Source: an uncultured Lachnospiraceae bacterium (GTDB lineage Bacteria; Bacillota; Clostridia; Lachnospirales; Lachnospiraceae). From it: a DNA stretch of 49,791 bases. The stretch is taken from the NCBI GenBank assembly GCA_947382355.1, contig CANCYR010000021.1, positions 1 through 49,791 of the forward strand. Direction: 5' to 3'. The position numbers were made by a program, and so were the translations under genes. Of this stretch, positions 16,501-25,178 are shown in pieces (within the stretch, counting starts at the first letter, position 1; the number at the start of each line of letters is the position of its first letter). The notes under the pieces were generated by a model. It was given only the letters and a program-made list of their open reading frames with translations, made no database searches and was not told where the DNA came from.

Positions 16501-16887
16501 ATGGACATTGTAAAAATTGGTTTTTTAGGAATTGCGGCAGTGCTTTTGACCATACAGATAAAGCAGAGCAGGCCGGAGTTTGGATTTTATATTATTTTAG
16601 GTACAAGCCTTTGCATCCTTACTATGGTATTGTCCTATTTTTACAATATTTCTTCTGTGCTTGAAAGCTTTTATGGTTATCTGGGAGAATATAAAAGTTA
16701 TCTGAATCTGTTGCTTAAGGTAATCGGAGTTACTTATATCTGCGAATTCTGCGCGAATCTGTGCAAGGATGCAGGCTATGGCTCCATTGCAGGACAAATT
16801 GAACTGAGCGGGAAATTATCTGTTTTAATGATGGGCCTGCCCATTCTGCTTACCCTGCTGGAAACCTTAAAAGGCTATGGAGGATGA
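16501..16887 (+). CDS. spoIIIAD: stage III sporulation protein AD
   Basis: This 128-residue membrane protein has about four spans and is distantly similar to SpoIIIAC in its first part. It begins at ATG 16501 directly after GGGAGGAA. A longer frame opening at 16459 is ignored because it would overlap spoIIIAC and lacks a ribosome site. EFCANLCKDAGYGSIAGQIELSGK is a conserved-looking loop of the family (quoted here only as a loop near residues 80-103). Confidence 0.92.
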   Translation: MDIVKIGFLGIAAVLLTIQIKQSRPEFGFYIILGTSLCILTMVLSYFYNISSVLESFYGYLGEYKSYLNLLLKVIGVTYICEFCANLCKDAGYGSIAGQIELSGKLSVLMMGLPILLTLLETLKGYGG

Positions 16888-16889
16888 AA

Positions 16890-17948
16890 ATGAATAAAAT
16901 AAATGTATTGGAGCAGATGGATTTCTCCATGCTGGAGGATATGATAAATGAGATTTTCCCTGCTGGTTCCATGAGCTTTCAGGAAATGCTTGGAAAGGTC
17001 ATGAAAGGAGACATGGAATTTAGTCTCCAGACAGTGTTTGATTTACTAAAAAGCGCATTGCTGCAGGGAATCGGGGAAAGCAGGAATGTTTTTCTGGCAG
17101 TGCTGGCACTTGGAATATTTGGCGCATTGCTTGCCAATGTAACCGGGCTGTTTGAAAATAAACAGGTGGCGGAATTTGCCCACTATTTCATTTTTCTACT
17201 GTTGGCAATCCTCCTTTTTAAAAGCTTTCAGATGTCTTTGGAAATCGGGGAGGGAGCCATTGGCAGTATTGTGGATTTTATGAGGGCATTTATCCCCGCT
17301 TATAGTTTAAGCCTGTGTTTTTCTTCCGGTACTATGACTGCATACAGTTATTATCAGTTTGTTTTTATCATAATATATGGGCTGGAAGCACTTTTATTTG
17401 CTTTTTTTATTCCCCTGTGCCAATGTTACGCCTTTTTAGCAGTTATGAATGGAGTTTCCGGAGTAAAGAGGCTGGAAGGGGTGCTGGCTCTTTTGGATAA
17501 AGTCATCAAGGGAGGTATCAAGCTGGCATTCTTTTTGACAATTGGCAGCAGTATGCTTCATTCCATGCTTATGCCTGCCATTGACAATGTGAACACAAAG
17601 CTTGTGCAAAAATCCATTGGAATGGTGCCGGGGCTTGGAGATGTTACCGATTCCATGACAGACGTATTTTTGGGCTCCGCACTTCTTATCAAAAACAGCA
17701 TTGGTGTTCTGGCACTTATCTTACTGATTGTTATCTGCATGGTTCCGCTTGTGAAGCTGTTTTGCATAGGAGGAGCGTTAAAACTGGCAGGGGCACTCCT
17801 TGGAATGTTTGGAGAAAAAAAACAGGTGCGCTTCATTGACCAGATGGGAAACGGAAGCTTTCATATGTTTCAAATCACCTTATGCACCATGGTTATGTTT
17901 TTTATTTCCATTGCCCTTATTGCAGGAGTAACGATAGGAGGAATGTAA
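16890..17948 (+). CDS. spoIIIAE: stage III sporulation protein AE
   Basis: This 352-residue polytopic membrane protein has about seven to eight spans from residue ~65 onward, after a soluble amphipathic N-terminus. Start ATG 16890 is preferred because GGAGG ends 6 nt upstream; ATG 16884 abuts it. Family-like stretches include FMRAFIPAYSLSL near residue 130 and SMTDVFLGSALLIKNSIG near residue 255. It is a permease-like channel component. Confidence 0.94.
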   Translation: MNKINVLEQMDFSMLEDMINEIFPAGSMSFQEMLGKVMKGDMEFSLQTVFDLLKSALLQGIGESRNVFLAVLALGIFGALLANVTGLFENKQVAEFAHYFIFLLLAILLFKSFQMSLEIGEGAIGSIVDFMRAFIPAYSLSLCFSSGTMTAYSYYQFVFIIIYGLEALLFAFFIPLCQCYAFLAVMNGVSGVKRLEGVLALLDKVIKGGIKLAFFLTIGSSMLHSMLMPAIDNVNTKLVQKSIGMVPGLGDVTDSMTDVFLGSALLIKNSIGVLALILLIVICMVPLVKLFCIGGALKLAGALLGMFGEKKQVRFIDQMGNGSFHMFQITLCTMVMFFISIALIAGVTIGGM

Positions 17949-17950
17949 CA

Positions 17951-18505
17951 GTGGCTGTGCTTTATACATATTTGGAAAAGGCATGTTATTTTATGATTGG
18001 CGCCCAGCTTCTGCTTTATTTCCTTCCGTCCGGGAAATACGAGAAATATATGGGAATGCTCACTGGTTTTATCTGTATGGTCATTCTGGCGCTGCCTGTC
18101 TGTAACCTGATATTCAAAAAGCAGGACTGGCAGTATCAGGAACGAATAAAGGAATTTGAAGAGCAGCTGGAAAGAGTCATGTCCGCAGAGGAAATAAGAA
18201 TGGAAAAGGAAAAATATGAATCCATAGACGGACAGCTTAAAGAGCTGTATGGAGGAAAAGAACAGCTGAAACAACAGCTTGTACCCATTGTAGAAAAAGA
18301 GGGATTTTCCATAAAGGATATTACCTATGACATAGAAGAAGAAAAGCTGTGCATTTCTCTTAGAAGGAAGCAGAACGAAGAAGAGGGCATTGTGGTGGAA
18401 AAAATAACATGGGAGCAAAATCATGTAAATGAGGATGAGGAAGGTTTAAAGGAGAAAATCGCAAGGGAGCTTGAAATGGATGAAAGATATATTCGGATTC
18501 AGTAA
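17951..18505 (+). CDS. spoIIIAF: stage III sporulation protein AF
   Basis: This 184-residue protein has two N-terminal membrane spans (about 8-27 and 32-52) and a soluble helical domain rich in Glu and Lys. It starts at GTG 17951 with GGAGG 8 nt upstream, 2 bases after the spoIIIAE stop. Its soluble ring-building-like domain would lie in the intermembrane space. Confidence 0.9.
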   Translation: MAVLYTYLEKACYFMIGAQLLLYFLPSGKYEKYMGMLTGFICMVILALPVCNLIFKKQDWQYQERIKEFEEQLERVMSAEEIRMEKEKYESIDGQLKELYGGKEQLKQQLVPIVEKEGFSIKDITYDIEEEKLCISLRRKQNEEEGIVVEKITWEQNHVNEDEEGLKEKIARELEMDERYIRIQ

Positions 18506-19160
18506 AAAGAAATGGGGCGGGGAGCCTTCGGAAGATGGAGGCGGTATTTGGAATAAGATAGGGAAGGACAGACTTGCCATTTGTATTCTTGGGGGGCTTT
18601 TGCTGTTTGTCATAGCTCTTCCGGTGGAGAAAAAAGAGGATAAGACAAAGCCCTTTGCGCCAGAGAATTCAGAAAAACAGGAAAGCACAGTGAAAAGCGC
18701 TTCTGAGGAGGAAGAACAGACGGCGGGAACAGAATGGGATATAGAAGGGGAGGATTATGGAGTCCTGCTCTCGAAACAGGTGGAGGATATATTAAAATAT
18801 ATGGAAGGCGTAGGAAAGGTAAGAGTCCTTGTTACCATGGAAACATCTAAGGAAGCCATAGTGGAAAAGGACAGCCCTTATAGCCGTACAAATACATTGG
18901 AAACGGATTCGGAAGGAGGGAGCAGAAATATTTCCGATATGGAAAATCAGGAGGAAACAGTTTATATAACCGACAGCCAGGGAAACAAGGCCCCTTATGT
19001 GGTAAAGGAAATGGCTCCGTTAGTGAAGGGGGTAGTGGTGGTGGCGCAGGGAGGCGGAGAGGATGAGGTAAAAGAAAGCATTACGGAAGCATTAGTGGCA
19101 TTATTTGACTTGGAGCCACATAAAATAAAAGTAGTAAAGATGAGAGGTGACCTTAAATGA
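18480..19160 (+). CDS. spoIIIAG: stage III sporulation protein AG
   Basis: This 226-residue protein has one membrane span near residues 28-47, an acidic linker (about 55-90), and a ring-building-motif domain with YMEGVGKVRVLVTME and APLVKGVVVVAQGG. SpoIIIAG of B. subtilis forms a large ring in the intermembrane space. Start ATG 18480 has GGGAG about 10 nt upstream; the gene overlaps spoIIIAF by 26 bases and spoIIIAH by 4. Confidence 0.94.
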   Translation: MKDIFGFSKKKWGGEPSEDGGGIWNKIGKDRLAICILGGLLLFVIALPVEKKEDKTKPFAPENSEKQESTVKSASEEEEQTAGTEWDIEGEDYGVLLSKQVEDILKYMEGVGKVRVLVTMETSKEAIVEKDSPYSRTNTLETDSEGGSRNISDMENQEETVYITDSQGNKAPYVVKEMAPLVKGVVVVAQGGGEDEVKESITEALVALFDLEPHKIKVVKMRGDLK

Positions 19161-19972
19161 AAGGAAAATATGATGTAAAAAAGCTTTGGAAGCGGAATCA
19201 GATTATGATTACCGCACTGGCACTAATGATTGCGATTGCAGGCTATCTGAATTTTACGGGAAAGCAGATTGACGATGAAATCATGGTAACCACCTCTGCC
19301 CAGTTTGAAGAGGCAAACGGGGTGGTGGATGACAGCGCGACGATTTATGATATTTCTGATGAGGATGTGGAATCCCTTGCGGAAATTGAAAGTCTGGATT
19401 CAGATGTGGAATTAAGCTCCACCGATTATCTGGATGAAGCTGCTGCGGAAACCATGGGAGAAACGGCGCAGGCAGAAAATGGTACGGAAACCGCTTCGGC
19501 GGAAACGCCCACAGCGGACATGGCGGCAGTGGAAACCGCTTCTAAGGACGTGGAGACTGCAGCAGCAAATGAAACCGGAGATGAAATACCGGGAGAAGCA
19601 GTGTTTACAAGCACTACGCCGGTGACTAATTTAGCTGCGGCTAATTTATTGAAAGAACAGACAAGGGCAAAGAACAAGGAAGCGCTTTTGGAAATCATCA
19701 ACAATTCCAATGTTTCTGACGGAGCCAAGCAGGATGCCATCAACAGCATGATTGCCATGACGGAAATGGCGGAAAAGGAATGCAGCGCAGAGATTCTGTT
19801 AGAGGCAAAGGGCTTTGAAGATGTAGTGGTAAGCATAAGCGGCGACGCAGTGGATGTGATGGTAGGCTTAAGCGAGCTGACAGATGCCCAGAGAGCACAG
19901 ATTGAGGATATCGTAAAGCGCAAGACCGGAATTGCGGCAGAGAATATTATTATTTCACCAGTGGGAAAATAG
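19157..19972 (+). CDS. spoIIIAH: stage III sporulation protein AH
   Basis: This 271-residue protein binds forespore SpoIIQ in known systems to join the two membranes. An N-terminal anchor (MITALALMIAIAGYLNF) is followed by a long Ala/Glu/Thr-rich linker (about residues 85-155). The conserved YscJ/FliF-like domain then runs from about residue 165 with KNKEALLEIINNSNVS, MIAMTEMAEKE and VDVMVGLSELTDAQRAQIE. The linker is low-complexity and probably varies between species. It is the last gene of the operon. Confidence 0.95.
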   Translation: MKGKYDVKKLWKRNQIMITALALMIAIAGYLNFTGKQIDDEIMVTTSAQFEEANGVVDDSATIYDISDEDVESLAEIESLDSDVELSSTDYLDEAAAETMGETAQAENGTETASAETPTADMAAVETASKDVETAAANETGDEIPGEAVFTSTTPVTNLAAANLLKEQTRAKNKEALLEIINNSNVSDGAKQDAINSMIAMTEMAEKECSAEILLEAKGFEDVVVSISGDAVDVMVGLSELTDAQRAQIEDIVKRKTGIAAENIIISPVGK

Positions 19973-19981
19973 AAAAAGATG

Positions 19982-19990
19982 TGCTATACT
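19982..19990 (+). promoter_or_regulatory. extended -10 promoter for deoB
   Basis: TGCTATACT (TATACT at 19985-19990) lies 35 bases before the deoB ATG. No convincing -35 is present, as is usual for extended -10 promoters. Confidence 0.5.
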
Positions 19991-20025
19991 CATAGAGAAA
20001 CGAAAATGCACAAAGGAGTTTGATT

Positions 20026-21180
20026 ATGAAGAGAGTCATATTAATTGTATTGGACAGCTTTGGCATCGGTGAAATGCCGGATGCAGAAGAATACGGGGAT
20101 AAAGGCACCAATACCCTTTTAAGCTGTTCCACAAGCAGATATTTTCATCTGCCTAATTTAAAGAAAATGGGACTTTTCAATATAGAAGGCGTAATGGCAG
20201 GAGAAAAGGAAAAATGCCCGGAAGCGCTGACAGCAAGAATGAAGGAAGCATCCAAAGGAAAGGATACTACCATCGGCCATTGGGAAATCGCAGGGGTCAT
20301 CTCGAAAAAGCCGCTGCCCACTTATCCAAATGGATTCCCCAGAGAGGTTCTCTCTGAATTTGAAAAGCTGACGGGAAGGGGAGTTCTCTGCAATAAGCCT
20401 TATTCCGGTACGGAGGTCATAAAGGATTACGGCAAAGAGCACATGGAATCGGGAAAGCTGATTGTATATACCTCGGCAGACAGCGTATTTCAAATTGCGG
20501 CACACGAGGACGTGGTGCCTTTAAACACCCTGTATGAATACTGTCTTATGGCAAGGGAGCTTTTAAAGGGAGAGCATGGAGTAGGAAGAGTGATTGCAAG
20601 GCCCTTTACGGGAAGCGAAGGGAATTTTACAAGAACGCCTAACCGTCACGATTATTCTCTGGTGCCGCCGGAAAAGACAATGCTGAATCTGATAGAAGAA
20701 AGCGGTCAGGACGTAATCGGAGTAGGGAAAATCAAGGATATTTTTGCGGGCAGCGGCATTACCGAATATACCTATACAAAAGGAAATGAAGAGGGCATCC
20801 AGAAGACCCTTTCCTATATGCAGAAGGATTTTAGTGGACTTTTATTTGTAAATCTGGTAGATTATGACATGTTATACGGCCATAGAAATGATATAGACGG
20901 TTATGCAAAGGCGCTTTCCTATTTTGATGAAAAGCTGCCGGAGCTGACTGCTTCCATGAAGGAAGAGGATGTGCTTATGATTACTGCAGACCATGGCTGT
21001 GACCCGGGATATGTAGTCTCTACCGACCACTCCAGGGAATATACCCCGTTTCTTATGTATGGAAAGAATATTACACCGGACAATCTGGGCACAAGGGAAA
21101 CCTTTGCGGATATCAGCGCAACAGTCCTTGATTATCTGAAAGTGGATAAGGGCAATACTGCAGGAAGCTCCATGCTTTAA
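20026..21180 (+). CDS. deoB: phosphopentomutase
   Basis: This 384-residue metalloenzyme interconverts (deoxy)ribose 1-phosphate and 5-phosphate in nucleoside salvage. It belongs to the alkaline-phosphatase superfamily: VLDSFGIGEMPDA near residue 8 carries the first metal Asp, KDTTIGHWEIAG the phosphothreonine region near 85, and NLVDYDMLYGHRND plus MITADHGCDPG the later metal ligands. Start ATG 20026 has AAAGGAG at 7 nt; a TTG six bases upstream is not used. It appears to be a single-gene unit with its own promoter. Confidence 0.96.
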   Translation: MKRVILIVLDSFGIGEMPDAEEYGDKGTNTLLSCSTSRYFHLPNLKKMGLFNIEGVMAGEKEKCPEALTARMKEASKGKDTTIGHWEIAGVISKKPLPTYPNGFPREVLSEFEKLTGRGVLCNKPYSGTEVIKDYGKEHMESGKLIVYTSADSVFQIAAHEDVVPLNTLYEYCLMARELLKGEHGVGRVIARPFTGSEGNFTRTPNRHDYSLVPPEKTMLNLIEESGQDVIGVGKIKDIFAGSGITEYTYTKGNEEGIQKTLSYMQKDFSGLLFVNLVDYDMLYGHRNDIDGYAKALSYFDEKLPELTASMKEEDVLMITADHGCDPGYVVSTDHSREYTPFLMYGKNITPDNLGTRETFADISATVLDYLKVDKGNTAGSSML

Positions 21181-21273
21181 AAAAAGCGGCGGCAGGCAGG
21201 GCAAACCGGCATGAAAACACAAATTCATGGCTGTATGGATTTATGAAAAAACAGAAGAAAGGACAACCAGACC

Positions 21274-22866
21274 GTGGGTAATTATGAAAAAGAAATAAAC
21301 AGAAGAAGGACCTTTGCCATCATTTCCCATCCGGATGCAGGAAAGACTACATTGACGGAAAAATTTCTGCTGTACGGAGGGGCAATCAATTTAGCAGGCA
21401 GCGTAAAAGGAAAGGCAACTGCCAGACATGCGGTTTCCGACTGGATGGAAATTGAAAAGGAAAGGGGAATTTCCGTTACTTCCTCCGTTTTGCAGTTCGA
21501 ATATGATAATTTTTGCATCAATATACTGGATACGCCGGGACATCAGGACTTTTCCGAGGACACTTACCGGACTTTAATGGCTGCAGACAGTGCAGTTATG
21601 GTAATCGATGCTTCAAAGGGAGTGGAGGCTCAGACAAGAAAGCTGTTTAAAGTCTGCGTCATGCGCAAGATTCCTATTTTTACATTTATCAATAAAATGG
21701 ACAGGGATGCCAACGATACCTTTGAGCTTTTGGACGAAATTGAAAAGGAGCTTGGAATCGCTACCTGTCCGGTAAACTGGCCCATCGGCTCGGGAAAGAA
21801 CTTTAAAGGGGTCTACGACAGGAAGAAAAAACAGGTCATCACCTATTCCGATACTAAAAAGGGTACGAAGGAAGGAGAGACCAATGTGATTTCTGTTTCC
21901 GATGAGGACAAGCTTATTTCCTTTATCGGACAGGAGAATAAAGAGGTTCTTTTGGATGAGATTGAGTTGTTAGACGGCGCAAGCGCGGATTTTGATTTGA
22001 ATGAAGTACAGAAAGGGGAGCTGACGCCGGTGTTTTTTGGTTCTGCACTGACCAATTTCGGCGTGGAAATCTTTTTGAAGCATTTTCTGGAAATGACCAC
22101 CACACCCCTTCCGAGAAGAGCAGGAGAAGCCATGATTGCGCCGGCGGAGCATGAATTTTCCGCCTTTGTCTTTAAAATACAGGCGAATATGAACAAGGCG
22201 CACAGGGACCGGATTGCGTTTATGCGCATCTGTTCCGGTAAATTTGAGGCGGGCATGGAGGTAAGGCATGTACAGGGAAATAAGCTTATGCGCCTTTCCC
22301 AGCCCCAGCAGATCATGGCAAATGACCGAAAGATAGTGGAAGAGGCTTACGGCGGGGATATTATCGGCGTATTTGACCCGGGGGTATTTTCCATTGGCGA
22401 TACTATCTGTATGCCGAATGAAAACTTTGCCTATGAAGGAATCCCCACCTTTGCGCCGGAGCATTTTGCAAGGGTCAGACAGGTGGATACTATGAAGCGG
22501 AAACAGTTTGTAAAGGGAATTACCCAGATTGCCCAGGAAGGCGCCATCCAGATTTTCCAGGAATTTCATACGGGAATGGAGGAAATCATCGTAGGCGTGG
22601 TAGGGGTGCTGCAGTTTGATGTACTGAAATACAGACTGGAAAATGAGTATAATGTGGAGATAAAAATGGAAAACTTACCCTATGAGCATATCCGGTGGAT
22701 TGAAAATAAAGAAATCGACTTAGATAAGCTGACGGGAACCTCCGATATGAAGAAGGTGAAGGACTTAAAAGGAAATCCGCTTCTTTTGTTTGTAAATGCA
22801 TGGAGCGTGGGCATGACGCTGGATAGAAATGAAGGACTGATTCTTTCGGAATTCGGAAAAGAATAA
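21274..22866 (+). CDS. prfC: peptide chain release factor 3
   Basis: This 530-residue translational GTPase removes RF1/RF2 from the ribosome after peptide release. GTP-binding motifs are SHPDAGKTTLTEK (G1, near 18-30), RGISVTSSV (G2), DTPGHQDFSEDTYRTL (G3) and NKMDRDANDTFELLDEI (G4). The start is GTG 21274; a nearby ATG is out of frame. The length matches RF3, and the second and C-terminal domains look complete. The 93 bases before it hold no clear promoter. Confidence 0.96.
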   Translation: MGNYEKEINRRRTFAIISHPDAGKTTLTEKFLLYGGAINLAGSVKGKATARHAVSDWMEIEKERGISVTSSVLQFEYDNFCINILDTPGHQDFSEDTYRTLMAADSAVMVIDASKGVEAQTRKLFKVCVMRKIPIFTFINKMDRDANDTFELLDEIEKELGIATCPVNWPIGSGKNFKGVYDRKKKQVITYSDTKKGTKEGETNVISVSDEDKLISFIGQENKEVLLDEIELLDGASADFDLNEVQKGELTPVFFGSALTNFGVEIFLKHFLEMTTTPLPRRAGEAMIAPAEHEFSAFVFKIQANMNKAHRDRIAFMRICSGKFEAGMEVRHVQGNKLMRLSQPQQIMANDRKIVEEAYGGDIIGVFDPGVFSIGDTICMPNENFAYEGIPTFAPEHFARVRQVDTMKRKQFVKGITQIAQEGAIQIFQEFHTGMEEIIVGVVGVLQFDVLKYRLENEYNVEIKMENLPYEHIRWIENKEIDLDKLTGTSDMKKVKDLKGNPLLLFVNAWSVGMTLDRNEGLILSEFGKE

Positions 22867-22879
22867 AAAGAGGGAGTTT

Positions 22880-24229
22880 ATGGAAAATCAAAGGAAAGGC
22901 AAGGGAATCTTAATCGGCATACTGATTGCTTTCTTTCTGCTTTCAGGCTTCGGCCTCAGGCAAAGCAGGATTAAGCAGCTGATAGCAGTTGTCAGTGAAT
23001 ATGTGAGCACCGAAGAAGGGGACAGGGCTGCAGAGGCTTTAAAAGAGCATAAAAAGCAGGTGGAAGATACACAGGTGCTGGCGGATGCGGTTTTTGAAGC
23101 CGGGGAAAAGCCAACGCCGGAAGCTGTAGAAGAGGCGCAAGACGGTCAGGTGCAACCCGGGGAAAGGGAAGAAGCGGAAGCGCCGGAGAAACCGGAAGCG
23201 CCGGACGGTCAGGAGGAAGAGTTTTCCGGCAGGTTTTATTATATGTATCTTTCCGATTCCTTAAAGGTAGTGTATAAGGAAGTATATGAAAGCATTCTTT
23301 CCGGAAAGGAAACGGAGGTTTCCACCTTGATTAAGGACAACCTGGATATTGCTTTTCAGTGCGTGCTGAATGACTTTCCGGAGATTTTCTATGTGAGCGG
23401 ATATCACTATACCGAGCACACAAGGGCGGCAGAAACCGTAAAGCTGATTTTTTCAGCGGATTATACTATGACGAAGGAAGAAATTGACGCCGCACAGATA
23501 CAGATTGACGCATATGTACAGAAATGCCTGGCAGGAATGAACAGCAGCATGAGCCAGTATGAACAGGTAAAGTATATCTATGACTATATTATTACAAATA
23601 CGGAATATGATTTGAATGCTCCAAACAACCAGAATATCTGCTCGGTGTTCATAGAAGGGAAATCTGTGTGTCAGGGCTATGCGGAGGCAATGGAATACCT
23701 GCTGCAGAAAAAGGGCTTTGTGATTTCCGTGGTAAACGGCCATGTGGAAAACGGAAACCGCCACGCATGGAATATTCTTATGGTGGACGGAAATTATTAT
23801 TATCTGGATGCTACCTGGGGAGATGTGGACTACCAGTCCTCAGAAGGAACCGATACCGGCATTGCCAAGGAAGTCATGCCGGTTAATTATGATTATTTTC
23901 TGATTACAACGGAGCAGTTGAACGTCACCCATCAAATCAATAATATTGTTTCCATGCCCGCCTGCGTTGCCACCCAGAACAATTATTACAGGAAAGAAGG
24001 GCTGTATTTTGAAGCCGTGGACAAAGAAAAGCTGGGGCTTGTCTTTCAGAATGCAAAAGACCGGGGAGAGGCAACGGTAACTATAAAATGCAGTGATGAC
24101 GCCGTATATGGGGCAATGAGGTCCTATTTATTAGACGAGCAGGGAATATTCAGCTATACTGCCAATAAAACCAAGGTAACCTATTATGACAGTGAGCAGA
24201 TGAAAACTTTGTGTTTTTGGTTAGAATAG
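22880..24229 (+). CDS. membrane-anchored transglutaminase-like protein
   Basis: This 449-residue protein has an N-terminal membrane anchor (GILIGILIAFFLLSGFGL), an acidic Pro/Glu-rich linker (about 75-112), and an extracytoplasmic transglutaminase-like domain. The catalytic triad is visible: Cys264 in GKSVCQGYAEAM, His295 in NRHAWNI and Asp310 in YYLDATWGD. Such domains act as peptidases or crosslinkers on the cell surface, and the substrate here is unknown. AGAGGGAG precedes the ATG, 13 bases after prfC. A promoter begins right after its stop, so it ends the transcription unit. Confidence 0.8.
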   Translation: MENQRKGKGILIGILIAFFLLSGFGLRQSRIKQLIAVVSEYVSTEEGDRAAEALKEHKKQVEDTQVLADAVFEAGEKPTPEAVEEAQDGQVQPGEREEAEAPEKPEAPDGQEEEFSGRFYYMYLSDSLKVVYKEVYESILSGKETEVSTLIKDNLDIAFQCVLNDFPEIFYVSGYHYTEHTRAAETVKLIFSADYTMTKEEIDAAQIQIDAYVQKCLAGMNSSMSQYEQVKYIYDYIITNTEYDLNAPNNQNICSVFIEGKSVCQGYAEAMEYLLQKKGFVISVVNGHVENGNRHAWNILMVDGNYYYLDATWGDVDYQSSEGTDTGIAKEVMPVNYDYFLITTEQLNVTHQINNIVSMPACVATQNNYYRKEGLYFEAVDKEKLGLVFQNAKDRGEATVTIKCSDDAVYGAMRSYLLDEQGIFSYTANKTKVTYYDSEQMKTLCFWLE

Positions 24230-24233
24230 TTCT

Positions 24234-24261
24234 TTGCAAAAAAGGGAATTTTTGTTATAAT
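24234..24261 (+). promoter_or_regulatory. promoter for Asp23 protein
   Basis: The -35 TTGCAA (24234-24239), a 16-nt spacer and a perfect -10 TATAAT (24256-24261) lie 30 bases before the ATG at 24292. Confidence 0.72.
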
Positions 24262-24291
24262 AGCCAATAGATAGTGGAAGGAGGTACCAAA

Positions 24292-24678
24292 ATGGAAAAA
24301 GAGCTGGAACGTGGTACTTGTGTATTAAAAGAGGATGAGAAAATCGGCGCGGTTCAGATTGCAGATGATGTAGTTGCAATGATTGCCAGTCTGGCAGCCA
24401 CGGAAGTGGAAGGCGTAGGCGCCATGGTTGGAAATATTACCAATGAGCTTATGAGCAAGGTGGGAATGAAAAAGCTTACAAAAGGCGTGAAGGTGGAAAT
24501 CTTAGACCAGGTGGTAAGCGTGGACTTAGCCATTATGATGGAATACGGCTATAATATTCCCCAGACTTGTCAGGCAGTTCAGAATAAGGTAAAGGCGTCC
24601 ATTGAGAATATGACAGGGTTAGAGGTTTCCGATGTAAATATCCGCATAGCGGGAGTGAATATGAAAACCGAACAATAA
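24292..24678 (+). CDS. Asp23/Gls24 family envelope stress protein
   Basis: This 128-residue protein of the Asp23/Gls24 (YqhY/YloU-like) family is built around IADDVVAMIASLAATEVEGV and a C-terminal DVNIRIAGVNM. In spore formers one such gene commonly sits just before nusB, as here. The start is ATG 24292 with AAGGAGG at 7 nt. It has its own promoter and a terminator right after the stop, so it is monocistronic. In B. subtilis the nusB-linked member (YqhY) is tied to acetyl-CoA carboxylase control; accBC is absent from this neighbourhood. Confidence 0.9.
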   Translation: MEKELERGTCVLKEDEKIGAVQIADDVVAMIASLAATEVEGVGAMVGNITNELMSKVGMKKLTKGVKVEILDQVVSVDLAIMMEYGYNIPQTCQAVQNKVKASIENMTGLEVSDVNIRIAGVNMKTEQ

Positions 24679-24689
24679 AGAGTAAGAAA

Positions 24690-24711
24690 GGGTGCTTTAA
24701 GCACCCCTTTT
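24690..24711 (+). terminator. intrinsic terminator after Asp23 gene
   Basis: The short stem GGGTGC/GCACCC (24690-24695 with 24701-24706), with loop TTTAA, is followed by CTTTTC and preceded by AAGAAA. Confidence 0.75.
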
Positions 24712-24769
24712 CACTATGGAATAAAATGAAAGCCCCGATGGCAGCAGGGGAAAAGTAAAGGATAGGGCT

Positions 24770-25168
24770 ATGAGCAGAAGAGAAATCAGAGAGCAGATTT
24801 TTAAAATATTGTTCCGGGTGGAATTTAACGACCCGGAAGAAATGCCGGAACAGCTCCGCCTGTTTTTTGAACAGGAGGAAGCGGTGGAGGAAAAGGAACG
24901 AAAGGAAATTGAAGAAAAATACGAAAAGATTGCCGCAAAACTGGAAGTGATAGACGGAATGTTAAATGAAAAGGCAGACAAATGGTCCGTCACCCGCATG
25001 GGAAAGGTGGAGCTTGCCCTGCTTCGGCTGGCGGTGTATGAAATGGAGTTTGATGAGAGCATTCCGGTTTCCGTGGCAATCAATGAAGCGGTGGAGCTTG
25101 CCAAGAAGTTCGGACAGGATGAATCCCCTGCTTTTATTAACGGGGTGCTGGCAAAGTTTACAAAGTAA
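24770..25168 (+). CDS. nusB: transcription antitermination factor NusB
   Basis: This 132-residue all-helical RNA-binding protein joins NusE (S10) on boxA RNA to prevent premature termination in rRNA operons. The N-terminus REIREQIFKILFRVEF and the C-terminal signature SVAINEAVELAKKFGQDESPAFINGVL are typical. A Glu/Lys-rich helix pair sits between them. It opens a compact operon running to recN, with start-stop gaps mostly under 15 bases. Confidence 0.95.
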   Translation: MSRREIREQIFKILFRVEFNDPEEMPEQLRLFFEQEEAVEEKERKEIEEKYEKIAAKLEVIDGMLNEKADKWSVTRMGKVELALLRLAVYEMEFDESIPVSVAINEAVELAKKFGQDESPAFINGVLAKFTK

Positions 25169-25178
25169 GGAAAAAGAA

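Noticed and set aside
21970-22569. 199-codon antisense ORF within prfC, and similar long antisense ORFs in polC, gmk and recA
   Set aside because: They mirror codon bias of the real genes on the other strand, with no start signals or recognisable domains.
24966-25178. 71-codon upstream extension of xseA
   Set aside because: It lies inside nusB in another frame, and the xseA family start (MAVERNIYSVFQV) is at 25179.
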